DNA from: Trebonia sp963759545
Lineage (GTDB): Bacteria; Actinomycetota; Actinomycetes; Streptosporangiales; Streptosporangiaceae
Assembly (NCBI GenBank): GCA_963759545.1
Contig: CAVXAB010000009.1
Location: forward strand, 399,331 to 463,330
Direction: 5' to 3'
Length of the DNA stretch: 64,000 nucleotides
This document shows, piece by piece, positions 27,582 to 35,807 of the stretch (position 1 is the first letter of the stretch; each line of letters opens with the position of its first letter). A program made the position numbers and the translations under genes. The notes beneath the pieces are model-generated. The model did not search any database and was not told the origin of the DNA. It worked only from the letters and a program-made list of their open reading frames with translations.

Positions 27582-28158
27582 GGGACACCGTGCCCTGGTC
27601 TTCGGCCGGCACGAGCCCGCGCAGCCGTCCAAGGGCGCGGGACGTGCGGGACTTCACCGAACCGAGCGGCCAGCGCAGCACCTGCGCCGTCTCGGCCTCG
27701 GACAGGTCAAGGAAATAGCGGCATATCAGCGCCTGCCGCTCCCGGTCAGGCAAGGCGTTCACCGCCGCGAGCAGCCTGGCGCGGCGCTCGCCTGCCACCG
27801 CCTCGTCGAACGGCGTGTCCGGGGTGGCGGCGTCCGGTTCCATGGCCGACAGCCGCAAGGTCAGTGCGTTGCGGCGGTGCCTGGAGCGCAAAAGGTTCTT
27901 CGTCTCGTTGGCCACGATGCTCAGCAGCCAGGGTGCGAACGGCTCGCCCGCCCGGAACTTCGGCAGGGCGCGGAACGCCTTCACGAACGCCTCCTGCACC
28001 ACGTCGTCGGCATCTTCGCCCGCGCCGAGCAGCCAGGCGGCCCGGTGCGCGCGCAGCGTGTACCGGGCGACAAGCACCGCGTAGGCGTCAAGGTCGCCGT
28101 CCCTGGACCGGGCTACCGCGTCCGCGTCGTCGATGGCACCTCCTGCACGAGCCGTCAC
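27574..28158 (-). CDS. ECF RNA polymerase sigma factor
   Basis: The protein has 194 residues. Region 2 reads VARYTLRAHRAAWLLGAGED, ADDVVQEAFVKAFRALPKFR and PWLLSIVANETKNLLRSRHR; region 4 reads LPDRERQALICRYFLDLSEA, ETAQVLRWPLGSVKSRTSRA. It is a stress-type sigma factor of unknown trigger. The GTG at 28158 is the longest sensible start, though its ribosome site is poor. It is translationally coupled with the membrane protein downstream. The 273-base gap upstream contains the promoter region shared with the divergent DUF222/HNH gene. Confidence 0.88.
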   Translation of the reverse strand: MTARAGGAIDDADAVARSRDGDLDAYAVLVARYTLRAHRAAWLLGAGEDADDVVQEAFVKAFRALPKFRAGEPFAPWLLSIVANETKNLLRSRHRRNALTLRLSAMEPDAATPDTPFDEAVAGERRARLLAAVNALPDRERQALICRYFLDLSEAETAQVLRWPLGSVKSRTSRALGRLRGLVPAEDQGTVSHG

Positions 28159-28375
28159 TCACTTGAGTACACCGCCCGCGGTCACCAGGTTCCAGTCGGC
28201 GGCCAGGATCGGAGCGGGCCCCCACCATGACGGATCCTGACAACCGCCGTGACATCAGTTCTGTTGATGCGATTAAGCGCTATTTGCCCGATAACACCGG
28301 AAATTACGGTCTTGTCAGTTAGGGAATTTGTCGCTTGATGGCCCCCGTCGGGCTTGATAACGATCTTGAAATCGT

Positions 28376-28395
28376 GCTAGTATTCGAGTACTAGC
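28376..28395. promoter_or_regulatory. Palindrome in the AT-rich promoter of the DUF222/HNH gene
   Basis: GCTAGTA (28376-28382) and TACTAGC (28389-28395) are exact complements around TTCGAG, 37 bases before the GTG start. The region 28250-28425 is clearly AT-richer than its surroundings. About 65 bases upstream, near 28313, TTGTCAGTTAGGGAATTTGT loosely resembles the LexA-independent RecA-NDp damage promoter motif of mycobacteria (by eye). Damage control of the gene is a hypothesis only. Confidence 0.4.
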
Positions 28396-28431
28396 TTTTC
28401 ATGATCATTTTATCGAACGGAGTGATCCCGG

Positions 28432-30363
28432 GTGGGTTGGCAGGCAAGCGGTCACAGCGGGGCGGGCGAAGAGCCAGAACCCGGCCCTGGCCTGCTCGGT
28501 CGTGGCACTCCTGGCGGTCCACCGCTTGACCGCGACCTGCGCCTTCCCGAATTCGTCAAAGACGGGGAGTGGGACACGTGCCCGCCGTCGGCGGCCCTCG
28601 CCGCCGCGCTTGAGGCAGCCTCAGGCCCCGGGTGGCGCTGCCCCGGGGCGACCCGTGACGAGATGATGGGCCTGCTGCGCCGCTGGCAGGCAATCGAGTC
28701 GTGGGCGGCGGCCGGGAAGCTCGGTGTCTTGCGGGCGCTGATCCGCGACGACGACCAGCCGCTGCCCGGCGGCGGCCACCACGGCGACCTGCCCGGCGGC
28801 TGGACCAAGTCCCTCACCCACGAGGTGGCGCTCGCCCTGTCCATGCCCGCCGGGTCGGCGGACAAGCTGATGTGGCTGGCGTGGAACCTGCAGGCCCTCC
28901 TGCCCGGCACCGGGGACCTGCTGGCCGGCGGCGATCTCACTCTTGCCAAGGCCCGGGCGGTCGACACGGCCCTGAACCTGCTCAGCCGCCAGGACGCCGC
29001 TGCGGCCGAGGCGACGATCCTGCCCGAGCTGCCGGGCAAGACCTACGGCCAGGTCCAGAAGCTGGCCGTCCAGGCCGCGCTCACCGTCGATCCGGCATCG
29101 GCGACCCGGCGGCGCCAGGACGCCGAGCGGAGCAAGTGCCGGGTGCAGTTGTTCCGCGAGGAGACCGGCGCGGCGGGACTGTCCGGCCGGGACCTGCCCA
29201 CCGACCAGACCCTGGCCGCGCACGCGCACGTCTGCGCCCGCGCTCAGGACTACCAGGACTCCGGCGCCTTCCCCGCCGACACCCGGATGGACCAGTACCG
29301 CGCGACCGCCTACCTCGACCTCCTCAATGGCATCCCCGCCGACGCCCGCATCGCCACCGGCCAACTCGACACCGTCAACCGGGATACCGACGAGCCCGAC
29401 ACTGACGAGGGAGAGGCCGACGGCGACAATCCCGATGACGGCGGCGGCCCCGGCGGCAAGGGCCCGGGAAAGGGTCCGGATGCCGCCGAGGACCCCGGCG
29501 CCCACCCGGCACGCCCCGCGAGCCCCGCGCCCCTGCTCCGGCTGACGGACCTAGTGCTGCCGCTGGCCACGCTGCTCGGCCTGGCCGACCGGCCAGGCGA
29601 GGGCCACGGGCTCGGCCCGCTCGACCCTGACCTGTGCCGTGAACTCGCGATCGCCGCCACCGGGAGCCCATTCACCCGGCTCTGCGTGACCGTCACCGAC
29701 GCCGAAGGCACCGCGATCGGCCACGGCTGCGCCAAGCCGCCAGGAAGACCAAGGCCGAAGACCGGAACCGCGGCCAGCACAGCGACCGGGCGTATCCCTT
29801 CGCCCGGCGCGCACGCGGCGCTGACGCTGCCCGCCCGCGTGAACCTGACCATCACCGCCGGCCGCCTGGCCGAACTCGCCGCAACCGGGCCACCGGGAAC
29901 CTCCGCACCACCCGGCTCGCCAGGCCGCACGCCGTGGACCTTCACCAGCACCGGCGACCCGGGCCCGCCAGGCGGCTACGGCACCTGGACCCTCACCCTG
30001 CCCGGCGGCAGGAGCCTCACCGTGAACCTGGAGCCAGTTCCCGCGCTCGCCTGCGACCACCGGCACGAATCGCACGCCTACCAGCCCAACGACACCCTCC
30101 GCCACCTGGTCCAAGTCCGCGACTACGAGTGCACTTTCCCGCCCTGCTCCCGCCACGCCAGGGAGTCCGACTTCGAGCACGCGGTGCCTTACGACAAGGG
30201 CGGTCGGACCTGCGCGTGCAACGCCGGCGCCCGTAGCAGGGCCTGCCACCAGGTCAAGCAGTCGGCCGGGTGGACCGTCACGCAGCCCAAGCCAGGCTGG
30301 CACCAGTGGCAGACCCCATCGGGGCGCGTCTACACCCAAGGGCCCAAGCGCTACCCGGCATGA
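28432..30363 (+). CDS. DUF222 / HNH endonuclease-signature protein (13E12 repeat family)
   Basis: The protein has 643 residues. A helical DUF222 region fills roughly residues 50-280 (LLRRWQAIESWAAAGKLGVL, PGKTYGQVQKLAVQAALTVD). A long low-complexity Gly/Pro/Asp linker follows, and the C-terminus carries an HNH fold: CTFPPCSRHARESDFEHAVP, GGRTCACNAGARSRACHQVK. Cysteine pairs suggest zinc binding. The family is abundant in actinobacteria, is often multicopy and has been linked to mobility and DNA damage, but its function is unproven. GTG 28432 has only GGAG ten bases upstream. The gene is preceded by an AT-rich promoter, unlike its neighbours. Confidence 0.9.
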   Translation: MGWQASGHSGAGEEPEPGPGLLGRGTPGGPPLDRDLRLPEFVKDGEWDTCPPSAALAAALEAASGPGWRCPGATRDEMMGLLRRWQAIESWAAAGKLGVLRALIRDDDQPLPGGGHHGDLPGGWTKSLTHEVALALSMPAGSADKLMWLAWNLQALLPGTGDLLAGGDLTLAKARAVDTALNLLSRQDAAAAEATILPELPGKTYGQVQKLAVQAALTVDPASATRRRQDAERSKCRVQLFREETGAAGLSGRDLPTDQTLAAHAHVCARAQDYQDSGAFPADTRMDQYRATAYLDLLNGIPADARIATGQLDTVNRDTDEPDTDEGEADGDNPDDGGGPGGKGPGKGPDAAEDPGAHPARPASPAPLLRLTDLVLPLATLLGLADRPGEGHGLGPLDPDLCRELAIAATGSPFTRLCVTVTDAEGTAIGHGCAKPPGRPRPKTGTAASTATGRIPSPGAHAALTLPARVNLTITAGRLAELAATGPPGTSAPPGSPGRTPWTFTSTGDPGPPGGYGTWTLTLPGGRSLTVNLEPVPALACDHRHESHAYQPNDTLRHLVQVRDYECTFPPCSRHARESDFEHAVPYDKGGRTCACNAGARSRACHQVKQSAGWTVTQPKPGWHQWQTPSGRVYTQGPKRYPA

Positions 30364-30396
30364 TTCGCGCGGAGGTCCCGGTACCGCCGGCCAGTC

Positions 30397-31506
30397 CTAG
30401 AAGGTGATGACTCCGCGGAGGTTGCGGCCGTTGCGCATGTCTTCGTAGCCGATGTTGACCTCGTCAAGGCCGTAGGTGCGGGTGCGCAGTTCCTCAAGCT
30501 TGAGCTTGCCGCTGCGGTACAGCTCGAGCATCCGGGGGATGTCGGAACGCGGATTGCACGAGCCGAACAGCGAGCCGCGGACCTGCTTCTCGTAGGTGGT
30601 CAGCTCCAGGGCGCTCATCGCCACCTTGGTCTCGGCCGCCGGGTGGATGTTGGTGACCACGACCCGGCCGCGCTTGCCGACCAGGCCGAGGCTCGCCCCG
30701 ATCTGGTCCCCGTCGCCGACGCCCATCGTGTTCACGCACACCTGGGCCATGCGCCCCCTGGTCAGGTCCGTCAGCAGCGCGGCGGCCTCCTGGCTGGAGG
30801 CGACCGCGTGGCTCGCGCCGAACTCCAGGGCCTTGCTCCGCTTGAACGCCACCGGGTCGACGGCCACGACGTACTCGGCGCCGAGGGCCACCGCGGCCTG
30901 CACCGCGTTGATGCCGATGCCGCCGATCCCGACGACCACGACGACGTCGCCGACCCGCGCCTCGCCGGTGTAGGCGACCGAGCCCCAGCCGGTGATCACG
31001 CCGCAGCCGAGCAGGCAGGCGATGTCGAGCGGCAGGTCGTCCTCGATCTTGACGCAGCTGGCCTGGTGCACCACGGTGTGCTCGGCGAACGTGCCGAGCA
31101 GGCACATCAGGCCGAGGTCCTGGCCGCGCGCGTGATGGCGGGCGGTGTGGTCGGAGATCTGCCGGCCCTCCCGGTTGTACCTGCCGATCTCGCACAGGCT
31201 GCCCATGCCGGACGCGCAGGCACGGCACTGGCCGCAGGAGGGGATGAAGCTGAAGACGACCCGGTCGCCTGGGGCGAGGCCGGTGACGCCAGGGCCGACC
31301 TCCTGGACGATGCCCGCGCCCTCATGCCCGCCGACCACCGGCAGCGCCGTGGGCAGGTCACCGGTGACGACGTGCTCGTCGGAATGGCACAGGCCGCTGC
31401 CGCCGAGCGAGACGAGGACCTCCCCCTGCCTCGGCGGGTCGAGCTCGATCTCCTCGACCGACCAGTCCTTGTTCCTGTCCCACAGCACCGCAGCGCGAGT
31501 CTTCAC
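30397..31506 (-). CDS. NDMA-dependent (zinc) alcohol dehydrogenase
   Basis: The 369-residue medium-chain dehydrogenase carries the catalytic zinc site GSGLCHSDEHVVTGD and GGHEGAGIVQEVG, the structural zinc cysteines in PSCGQCRACASGMGSLCE, and the cofactor loop VVVGIGGIGINAVQAAVALG. The ending LDEVNIGYEDMRNGRNLRGV is typical of the actinobacterial NDMA-dependent class with tightly bound NAD. It oxidises an alcohol to the aldehyde; the substrate is unknown. It is divergent from the crotonase/acyl-CoA dehydrogenase pair across a 123-base promoter region with an exact palindrome, suggesting shared control. Confidence 0.9.
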   Translation of the reverse strand: MKTRAAVLWDRNKDWSVEEIELDPPRQGEVLVSLGGSGLCHSDEHVVTGDLPTALPVVGGHEGAGIVQEVGPGVTGLAPGDRVVFSFIPSCGQCRACASGMGSLCEIGRYNREGRQISDHTARHHARGQDLGLMCLLGTFAEHTVVHQASCVKIEDDLPLDIACLLGCGVITGWGSVAYTGEARVGDVVVVVGIGGIGINAVQAAVALGAEYVVAVDPVAFKRSKALEFGASHAVASSQEAAALLTDLTRGRMAQVCVNTMGVGDGDQIGASLGLVGKRGRVVVTNIHPAAETKVAMSALELTTYEKQVRGSLFGSCNPRSDIPRMLELYRSGKLKLEELRTRTYGLDEVNIGYEDMRNGRNLRGVITF

Positions 31507-31583
31507 GCGACCTCCCTCGCACGCGCGGCCGGGCTCACGGCCGCCGCATTCCGAAGCCCATCGTTCGTCCGCGATCTTGGTCT

Positions 31584-31598
31584 GTCAATGCCATTGAC
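31584..31598. promoter_or_regulatory. Palindromic operator in the divergent ADH/crotonase promoter
   Basis: GTCAAT and ATTGAC are exact complements around GCC, 32 bases before the crotonase ATG and 78 bases before the alcohol-dehydrogenase start. The form (short arms, odd spacer) is compatible with a TetR- or GntR-type repressor. No regulator gene lies beside it, so the binding protein is unknown. Confidence 0.5.
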
Positions 31599-31629
31599 TA
31601 GGTGGATGCACGAGCGTTGAAAGGAAGCC

Positions 31630-32412
31630 ATGGCAGATCTTGAGTACACGGTCGCCGACGGGATCGGCACGATCCTGCTCAACCGGCCGCACCGCAAGAA
31701 CGCGTTCACCATCGAGATGATCGACCAGTGGGCGCGGATCCTCGTCGAGGCACGCACCGATCCGGACGTGCGGGTGATCGTGCTGACCGGGGCGGGCGAC
31801 GCCTTCTGCTCCGGTGTTGACCTGTCCTCGATGGACGGCGAGCGCCCGAGTCCACTCCAGCGCAAGGAACACCTCACCGACCACATCCACCGCGTCCCCT
31901 ACGCCTTGGAGGACCTGGACAAGCCAGTAATAGCCGCGATCAACGGCGTCGCGGTCGGCGCGGGCATGGACATGGCGCTCATGTGTGACATGCGGATCAT
32001 CGCGCGCTCGGCCCGGCTGTCCGAGGGTTACATCCGCGTCGGCCTCGTGCCCGGCGACGGCGGATGCTACTACCTGCCGCGGCTCGTAGGTCAGGCCAAG
32101 GCGCTCGAACTGCTGCTGACCGGAGACTTCATCGGTGCCGAGGAGGCCGCGCGGATCGGGATCGCCAACCATGTCGTCGACGATGACGACCTGATCGCGG
32201 CGACCACCCGGCTCGCCCGCAAGCTCGCCGACGCTCCCCCCGTCGCCGTCCGCACCATCAAGCGTGCGGTCTACCAGTCCGCGCGCGCCGACTTGCGCAC
32301 GGCGCTCGACCTCATCTCCTCGCACATGTCCGTCGTGACATCCACCCAAGACTCCGCCGAAGCTCTCGCCGCCTTCCGCGAGAAGCGCCCAGGCCGCTAC
32401 GTCGGCCACTGA
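31630..32412 (+). CDS. Enoyl-CoA hydratase/isomerase (crotonase family)
   Basis: The protein has 260 residues. The oxyanion-hole pieces are GAGDAFCSGVDLSSM and VGAGMDMALMCDMRIIAR; SEGYIRVGLVPGDGGCYYLP aligns with the segment carrying the usual catalytic glutamates. It hydrates or isomerises an enoyl-CoA in the cytoplasm. ATG 31630 follows GAAAGGAAG. The acyl-CoA dehydrogenase begins 16 bases after its stop, so the two form one operon for beta-oxidation of an unidentified acyl-CoA. Confidence 0.9.
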   Translation: MADLEYTVADGIGTILLNRPHRKNAFTIEMIDQWARILVEARTDPDVRVIVLTGAGDAFCSGVDLSSMDGERPSPLQRKEHLTDHIHRVPYALEDLDKPVIAAINGVAVGAGMDMALMCDMRIIARSARLSEGYIRVGLVPGDGGCYYLPRLVGQAKALELLLTGDFIGAEEAARIGIANHVVDDDDLIAATTRLARKLADAPPVAVRTIKRAVYQSARADLRTALDLISSHMSVVTSTQDSAEALAAFREKRPGRYVGH

Positions 32413-32428
32413 GAGAAGGGACTTCCCC

Positions 32429-33652
32429 GTGTCATTCCAGGGTTTCGACCTGCCCGATGACCTCAAGCTGCTGTCGGACACCATCGCCGAGTTCGTGCGC
32501 AAGGAGATCGTGCCCGTCGAGGCGAGCGTGCCTGGTGACGCCCGCGCCATCCCCGCCGCCGACCTTGCCGCGCTGCAGAAGAAGGCGCGCGACGCCGGGT
32601 TCTGGTGCCTGCAGGCGCCGCAGGAATTCGGCGGCGGCGGGCTGAGCACCTTCGAGAGCATCGTCGTCACTGAGCAGATGGCCAAGCACCGCTACAGCTT
32701 CCCCGCACCGGGCGGCGGCGCGTTCGGCATCGAGCCGCCCGTCAGCCTGTACCGGGGCAGCCGGCAGCAGATCGACCAGTACGTGCGACCGACCATCGAG
32801 CACGCCTGGTCGTCATTCTCCGCGATCAGCGAGCCCACTGGCGGCTCAGACCCGGCCCGCGCGATCCGCACCACCGCCGCCCGCGACGGCGACGTGTACC
32901 GCATCAACGGGCACAAGATGTGGACGACCGGCGCGGACTCCGCGCGGTACGGCATCGTCTACGCCCGCACTGACCGCACCGCGGGCCGCCGTGGCATCAG
33001 CGCGCTGATCGTCGACGGTGGCACGCCGGGCATGACCGTCACGCCCGTACCGGTCCTGCGCGATCACTGGACGAACGAGGTGCGCTTCGAAGACTGCGCG
33101 GTGCCCGCCGGGAACCTGATCGGCGAGGAGGGCCAGGGCTTCGGCCTGGCCCAGGAATGGCTGGTGCGCGGGCGCCTGCGGTACGCGGCGCAGGCCGTCG
33201 GCGTCGCCGAGGAAGCCGTCCGCATCGCCAGCGACTGGGCGAAGCAGCGCGAGACATTCGGTGCGCTGCTCGCCACGCGCCAGGCCGTCCAGTTCGCGAT
33301 CGCCGATGCCCGGGTGCGGATCAACGCCGCCCGGCATCTCACGTGGGAAGCGGCATGGGACGCCGACCAGGGCCGCGATGCCCGCACGAAGGCATCGATC
33401 GCGAAACTGTACGGCACCGAGACCGGGTTCGCCGTCGTGGACGCCATGATGCAGATCCTCGGCGGCATGGGCATGACGAAGGACATGCCGCTTGAGCACT
33501 GGTTCCGCGGGCTGCGCGTCGCCCGCGTCGTGGAAGGACCGAGCGAGATCCACCGGTTCCTCATCGCCCGCGACATGCTCGGCGGGGGCGGCGCTCGGGC
33601 GCGGCGCATGACGACCGATCCCGCGCCGCAGCTGCGGCCCGCCTGGACGTAG
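32429..33652 (+). CDS. Acyl-CoA dehydrogenase
   Basis: The 407-residue FAD enzyme has ISEPTGGSDPARAIRTTAAR, HKMWTTGADSARYGIVYART, FEDCAVPAGNLIGEEGQGF and the C-terminal LGGMGMTKDMPLEHWFRGL, RVVEGPSEIHRFLIARDML. The Glu in VEGPSEI occupies the usual catalytic-base position. GTG 32429 follows GAGAAGGG. It is the second gene of the crotonase operon. The substrate is not predictable. Confidence 0.9.
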   Translation: MSFQGFDLPDDLKLLSDTIAEFVRKEIVPVEASVPGDARAIPAADLAALQKKARDAGFWCLQAPQEFGGGGLSTFESIVVTEQMAKHRYSFPAPGGGAFGIEPPVSLYRGSRQQIDQYVRPTIEHAWSSFSAISEPTGGSDPARAIRTTAARDGDVYRINGHKMWTTGADSARYGIVYARTDRTAGRRGISALIVDGGTPGMTVTPVPVLRDHWTNEVRFEDCAVPAGNLIGEEGQGFGLAQEWLVRGRLRYAAQAVGVAEEAVRIASDWAKQRETFGALLATRQAVQFAIADARVRINAARHLTWEAAWDADQGRDARTKASIAKLYGTETGFAVVDAMMQILGGMGMTKDMPLEHWFRGLRVARVVEGPSEIHRFLIARDMLGGGGARARRMTTDPAPQLRPAWT

Positions 33653-33655
33653 AGC

Positions 33656-33811
33656 GGGCCGCCGCGAGGGCATCAGCGCGCCGATGAGCCAGAAGAATGG
33701 CAAGAAGATCCCAATGATGAACATCACCCAATGGCCCTTCCTGATCGACATAACGCCAAGAGTGACGATGAGTACGAAGTAGATGATGCCGCCTAGGATG
33801 CCCCACACCAT
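33656..33811 (-). CDS. Small two-span membrane protein, end uncertain
   Basis: The ATG at 33811 is preceded by AAGGGGGATCGAA. The product starts MVWGILGGIIYFVLIVTLGV, has a second span WVMFIIGIFLPFFWLIGALM and then basic residues (PSRR). This looks like a conserved actinobacterial small membrane protein of about 50 residues. No stop follows in this frame for 800 bases, where it runs antisense to the acyl-CoA dehydrogenase, so either an indel hides the stop near 33656 or the protein is longer. The end given is an estimate. Codon use is less GC-biased than neighbours. Confidence 0.5.
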
Positions 33812-33877
33812 TTCGATCCCCCTTGCAGAACGTTCTTGCTGTCTTCTGACAAGGGTCCGCCGACATATACGCAGCGC

Positions 33878-35190
33878 TTAGGGCCGAAGGTCCCGCCGAA
33901 CGTCACCATCGCAGGCGGCTGCCCGATCGCCAGTCCGTCGTGACGGTCCCGCGGTCTGCCGCTGACCGAGGAAGGTACGCAGGTGGCCGGCCAGAGCCTC
34001 GCTGTCCGAGACGGAGCCGTGGATATAGGTGGACGCGCGGGTGCGGAGCACCGGAAGGCCGAGGGCATAGAGCCCGGGGACGCCGGTGACCACGCCGCCC
34101 TCGTGCCGGATGCGGCCGCCGCGGTCACACGCGGGGATCTTGAGCCAGGAGTAGTCGGGCCGAAAGCCTGTCGCCCAAAGCACCGTGCTGATCTCCCCGG
34201 TTGCCAGGTCAAGTTCCAGTGGAGTGCGGGGATCGACCTTGGTGGGGGGAAAGCGGTGCGGCGACGGGAGCTCATCGCCGAGACCGTGCGCCGTGGCCCA
34301 CTCGTCGGCCCGCTGCAGGAACCGGTTCATCTTCAGGTCGGCCAGGACGCAGGTGTTGGGGAGAGACCCGGAGAACTGAGCCACCCCGTCGTGGATGCGG
34401 CCGAGGCGGCCGACGACGCGGACGCCCTTGGTCACCAGCGAGTTGAGGTCGGTCAACGTGACGCCCGGCGCCCCGGTGAGCTGGGGGGAGGGCAAGTGAC
34501 GGGCCCGGATGATGTCGTCGATCTGGTCGAACCGCTCGGCCAGCACGCCCGTTGCCTCCAGCCACCAGAAGATGTCGCGGCCACGGTAGGTGCGGGGCAG
34601 CCGGACATGCTCGCCGGCCGACAGCGTCACCGGGCGTCCTGACCGGCGGATCTCAGCGGCCAGCTGGACGCCGGTGGCCGACGCGCCGACGACGAGGACG
34701 CCGCCGTCGGGGAGCTGGCCGGGATCGCGATACGTGAGCGGGGTGAGTGTCGTGACCGACCGGGGGACGGCGCCCGCGACGCGCGGGATCGCTGGCAGGC
34801 CGCACGCGCCGGTCGCCAGCACCAGGGCCTTCGCGCAGCGGATGCCGTCGCTGGCGTGGATCTCGAAGCCTCGCGGTGCGGCGCGCACGGCGTGCACCGT
34901 CACGCCGGCGCGTACCGGCGCTTCGACGAAGCGGGCGTAGCGGGTGAGGGTGCCCGCGACCTCGGCGGCGGGCATGTAGCCGTCCGGGTCATCGCCGGCG
35001 TAGTCGTGGCCGGGGAGCCGGGCCTGCCAGTTCGGGGTGAGAAGCCGGAGGCTCGCCCAGCGCTGGGTCCGCCACGAGTTCGCCACCTCACCGCGCTCGA
35101 GGACGACGTGGTCAATCGAGCGTTCGGTGAGGCGGCGGCTCATGGCCAGCCCGGCGTGGCCGGCCCGATGACGACTGCCGTGGTCCGCAT
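33878..35190 (-). CDS. FAD-dependent monooxygenase/oxidoreductase (flavin-containing monooxygenase type), N-terminal frameshift
   Basis: The spliced product has about 437 residues. The frame seen from 35143 starts MSRRLTERSIDHVVLERGEV, which lacks the FAD-binding loop. The loop is found just upstream in another frame from ATG 35190 (MRTTAVVIG); adding one base near 35158-35169 gives VVIGAGHAGLAMSRRL. The NADP-binding loop is VLVVGASATGVQLAAEIRRS, and VLWATGFRPDYSWL is the conserved ATGF motif. It is a probable monooxygenase. It lies downstream of the OsmC and P450 genes on the same strand, with a small gap, perhaps one catabolic unit. Confidence 0.82.
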
Positions 35191-35209
35191 CGCGGGCTAC
35201 CGGACCGGG

Positions 35210-35770
35210 TCAGGCCAGTTCGACCAGCACGTTTGTCGGATTGGTGACGATGTCGTAGACCGCCGAGCGCTTCTGGGACTGGGCAACAAGCGCTTCAACC
35301 TCGTCGCGGGACGCGTCGGCGTCGATGGCGAACCGGACGGTGATGGCCGCAAAGCCGTTCCGCACGTCGGGATCGGCGCCGAGGATCCCCAGGATGTTCA
35401 TCTGGCCTTCGATCGTGGCGGTGACCGAGCGGAGCTGGATGCCGCGGAACTGGGCGACCGAGGCGATGCCCGCGGTGAGGCAGCCGGCCAGGCCGACCAG
35501 CACGTACTCCACCGGGGTGGCGCCGTTGTCCTCGGACGCGAAGCACTCGGGGTGGTCGACGTCGAACTCATAGGTGCCGCGGTGCTGCTGCTCGGCGCCG
35601 AGCCCGGTGAAGCCGGCGACGGTGGAGTGGCTGTGCGTGCCGTTGCGCCAGGTGCAAGTGGCCCGCCAGGCGAACTGCGCCGCGGCAGGCGCGGCGGACA
35701 GCGCCTCGCGGGCACCGAGCAGGGCCTGGACGTTTACGCCGTTGTCGACGGGACGGTCGGTGATGGTCAT
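35210..35770 (-). CDS. OsmC/Ohr-family protein
   Basis: The 186-residue protein starts at ATG 35770 after AAGGAGACACCG; the frame upstream is not used. The C-terminal half has the family signature PVEYVLVGLAGCLTAGIASV with one conserved cysteine; the other cysteine (HPECFASEDNG) precedes it. OsmC-type enzymes reduce organic hydroperoxides through these two cysteines. It is likely a detoxification partner of the P450 and monooxygenase genes around it. Confidence 0.85.
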   Translation of the reverse strand: MTITDRPVDNGVNVQALLGAREALSAAPAAAQFAWRATCTWRNGTHSHSTVAGFTGLGAEQQHRGTYEFDVDHPECFASEDNGATPVEYVLVGLAGCLTAGIASVAQFRGIQLRSVTATIEGQMNILGILGADPDVRNGFAAITVRFAIDADASRDEVEALVAQSQKRSAVYDIVTNPTNVLVELA

Positions 35771-35807
35771 CGGTGTCTCCTTGATTTCGTTGCGATAGGA
35801 CGGTGAT

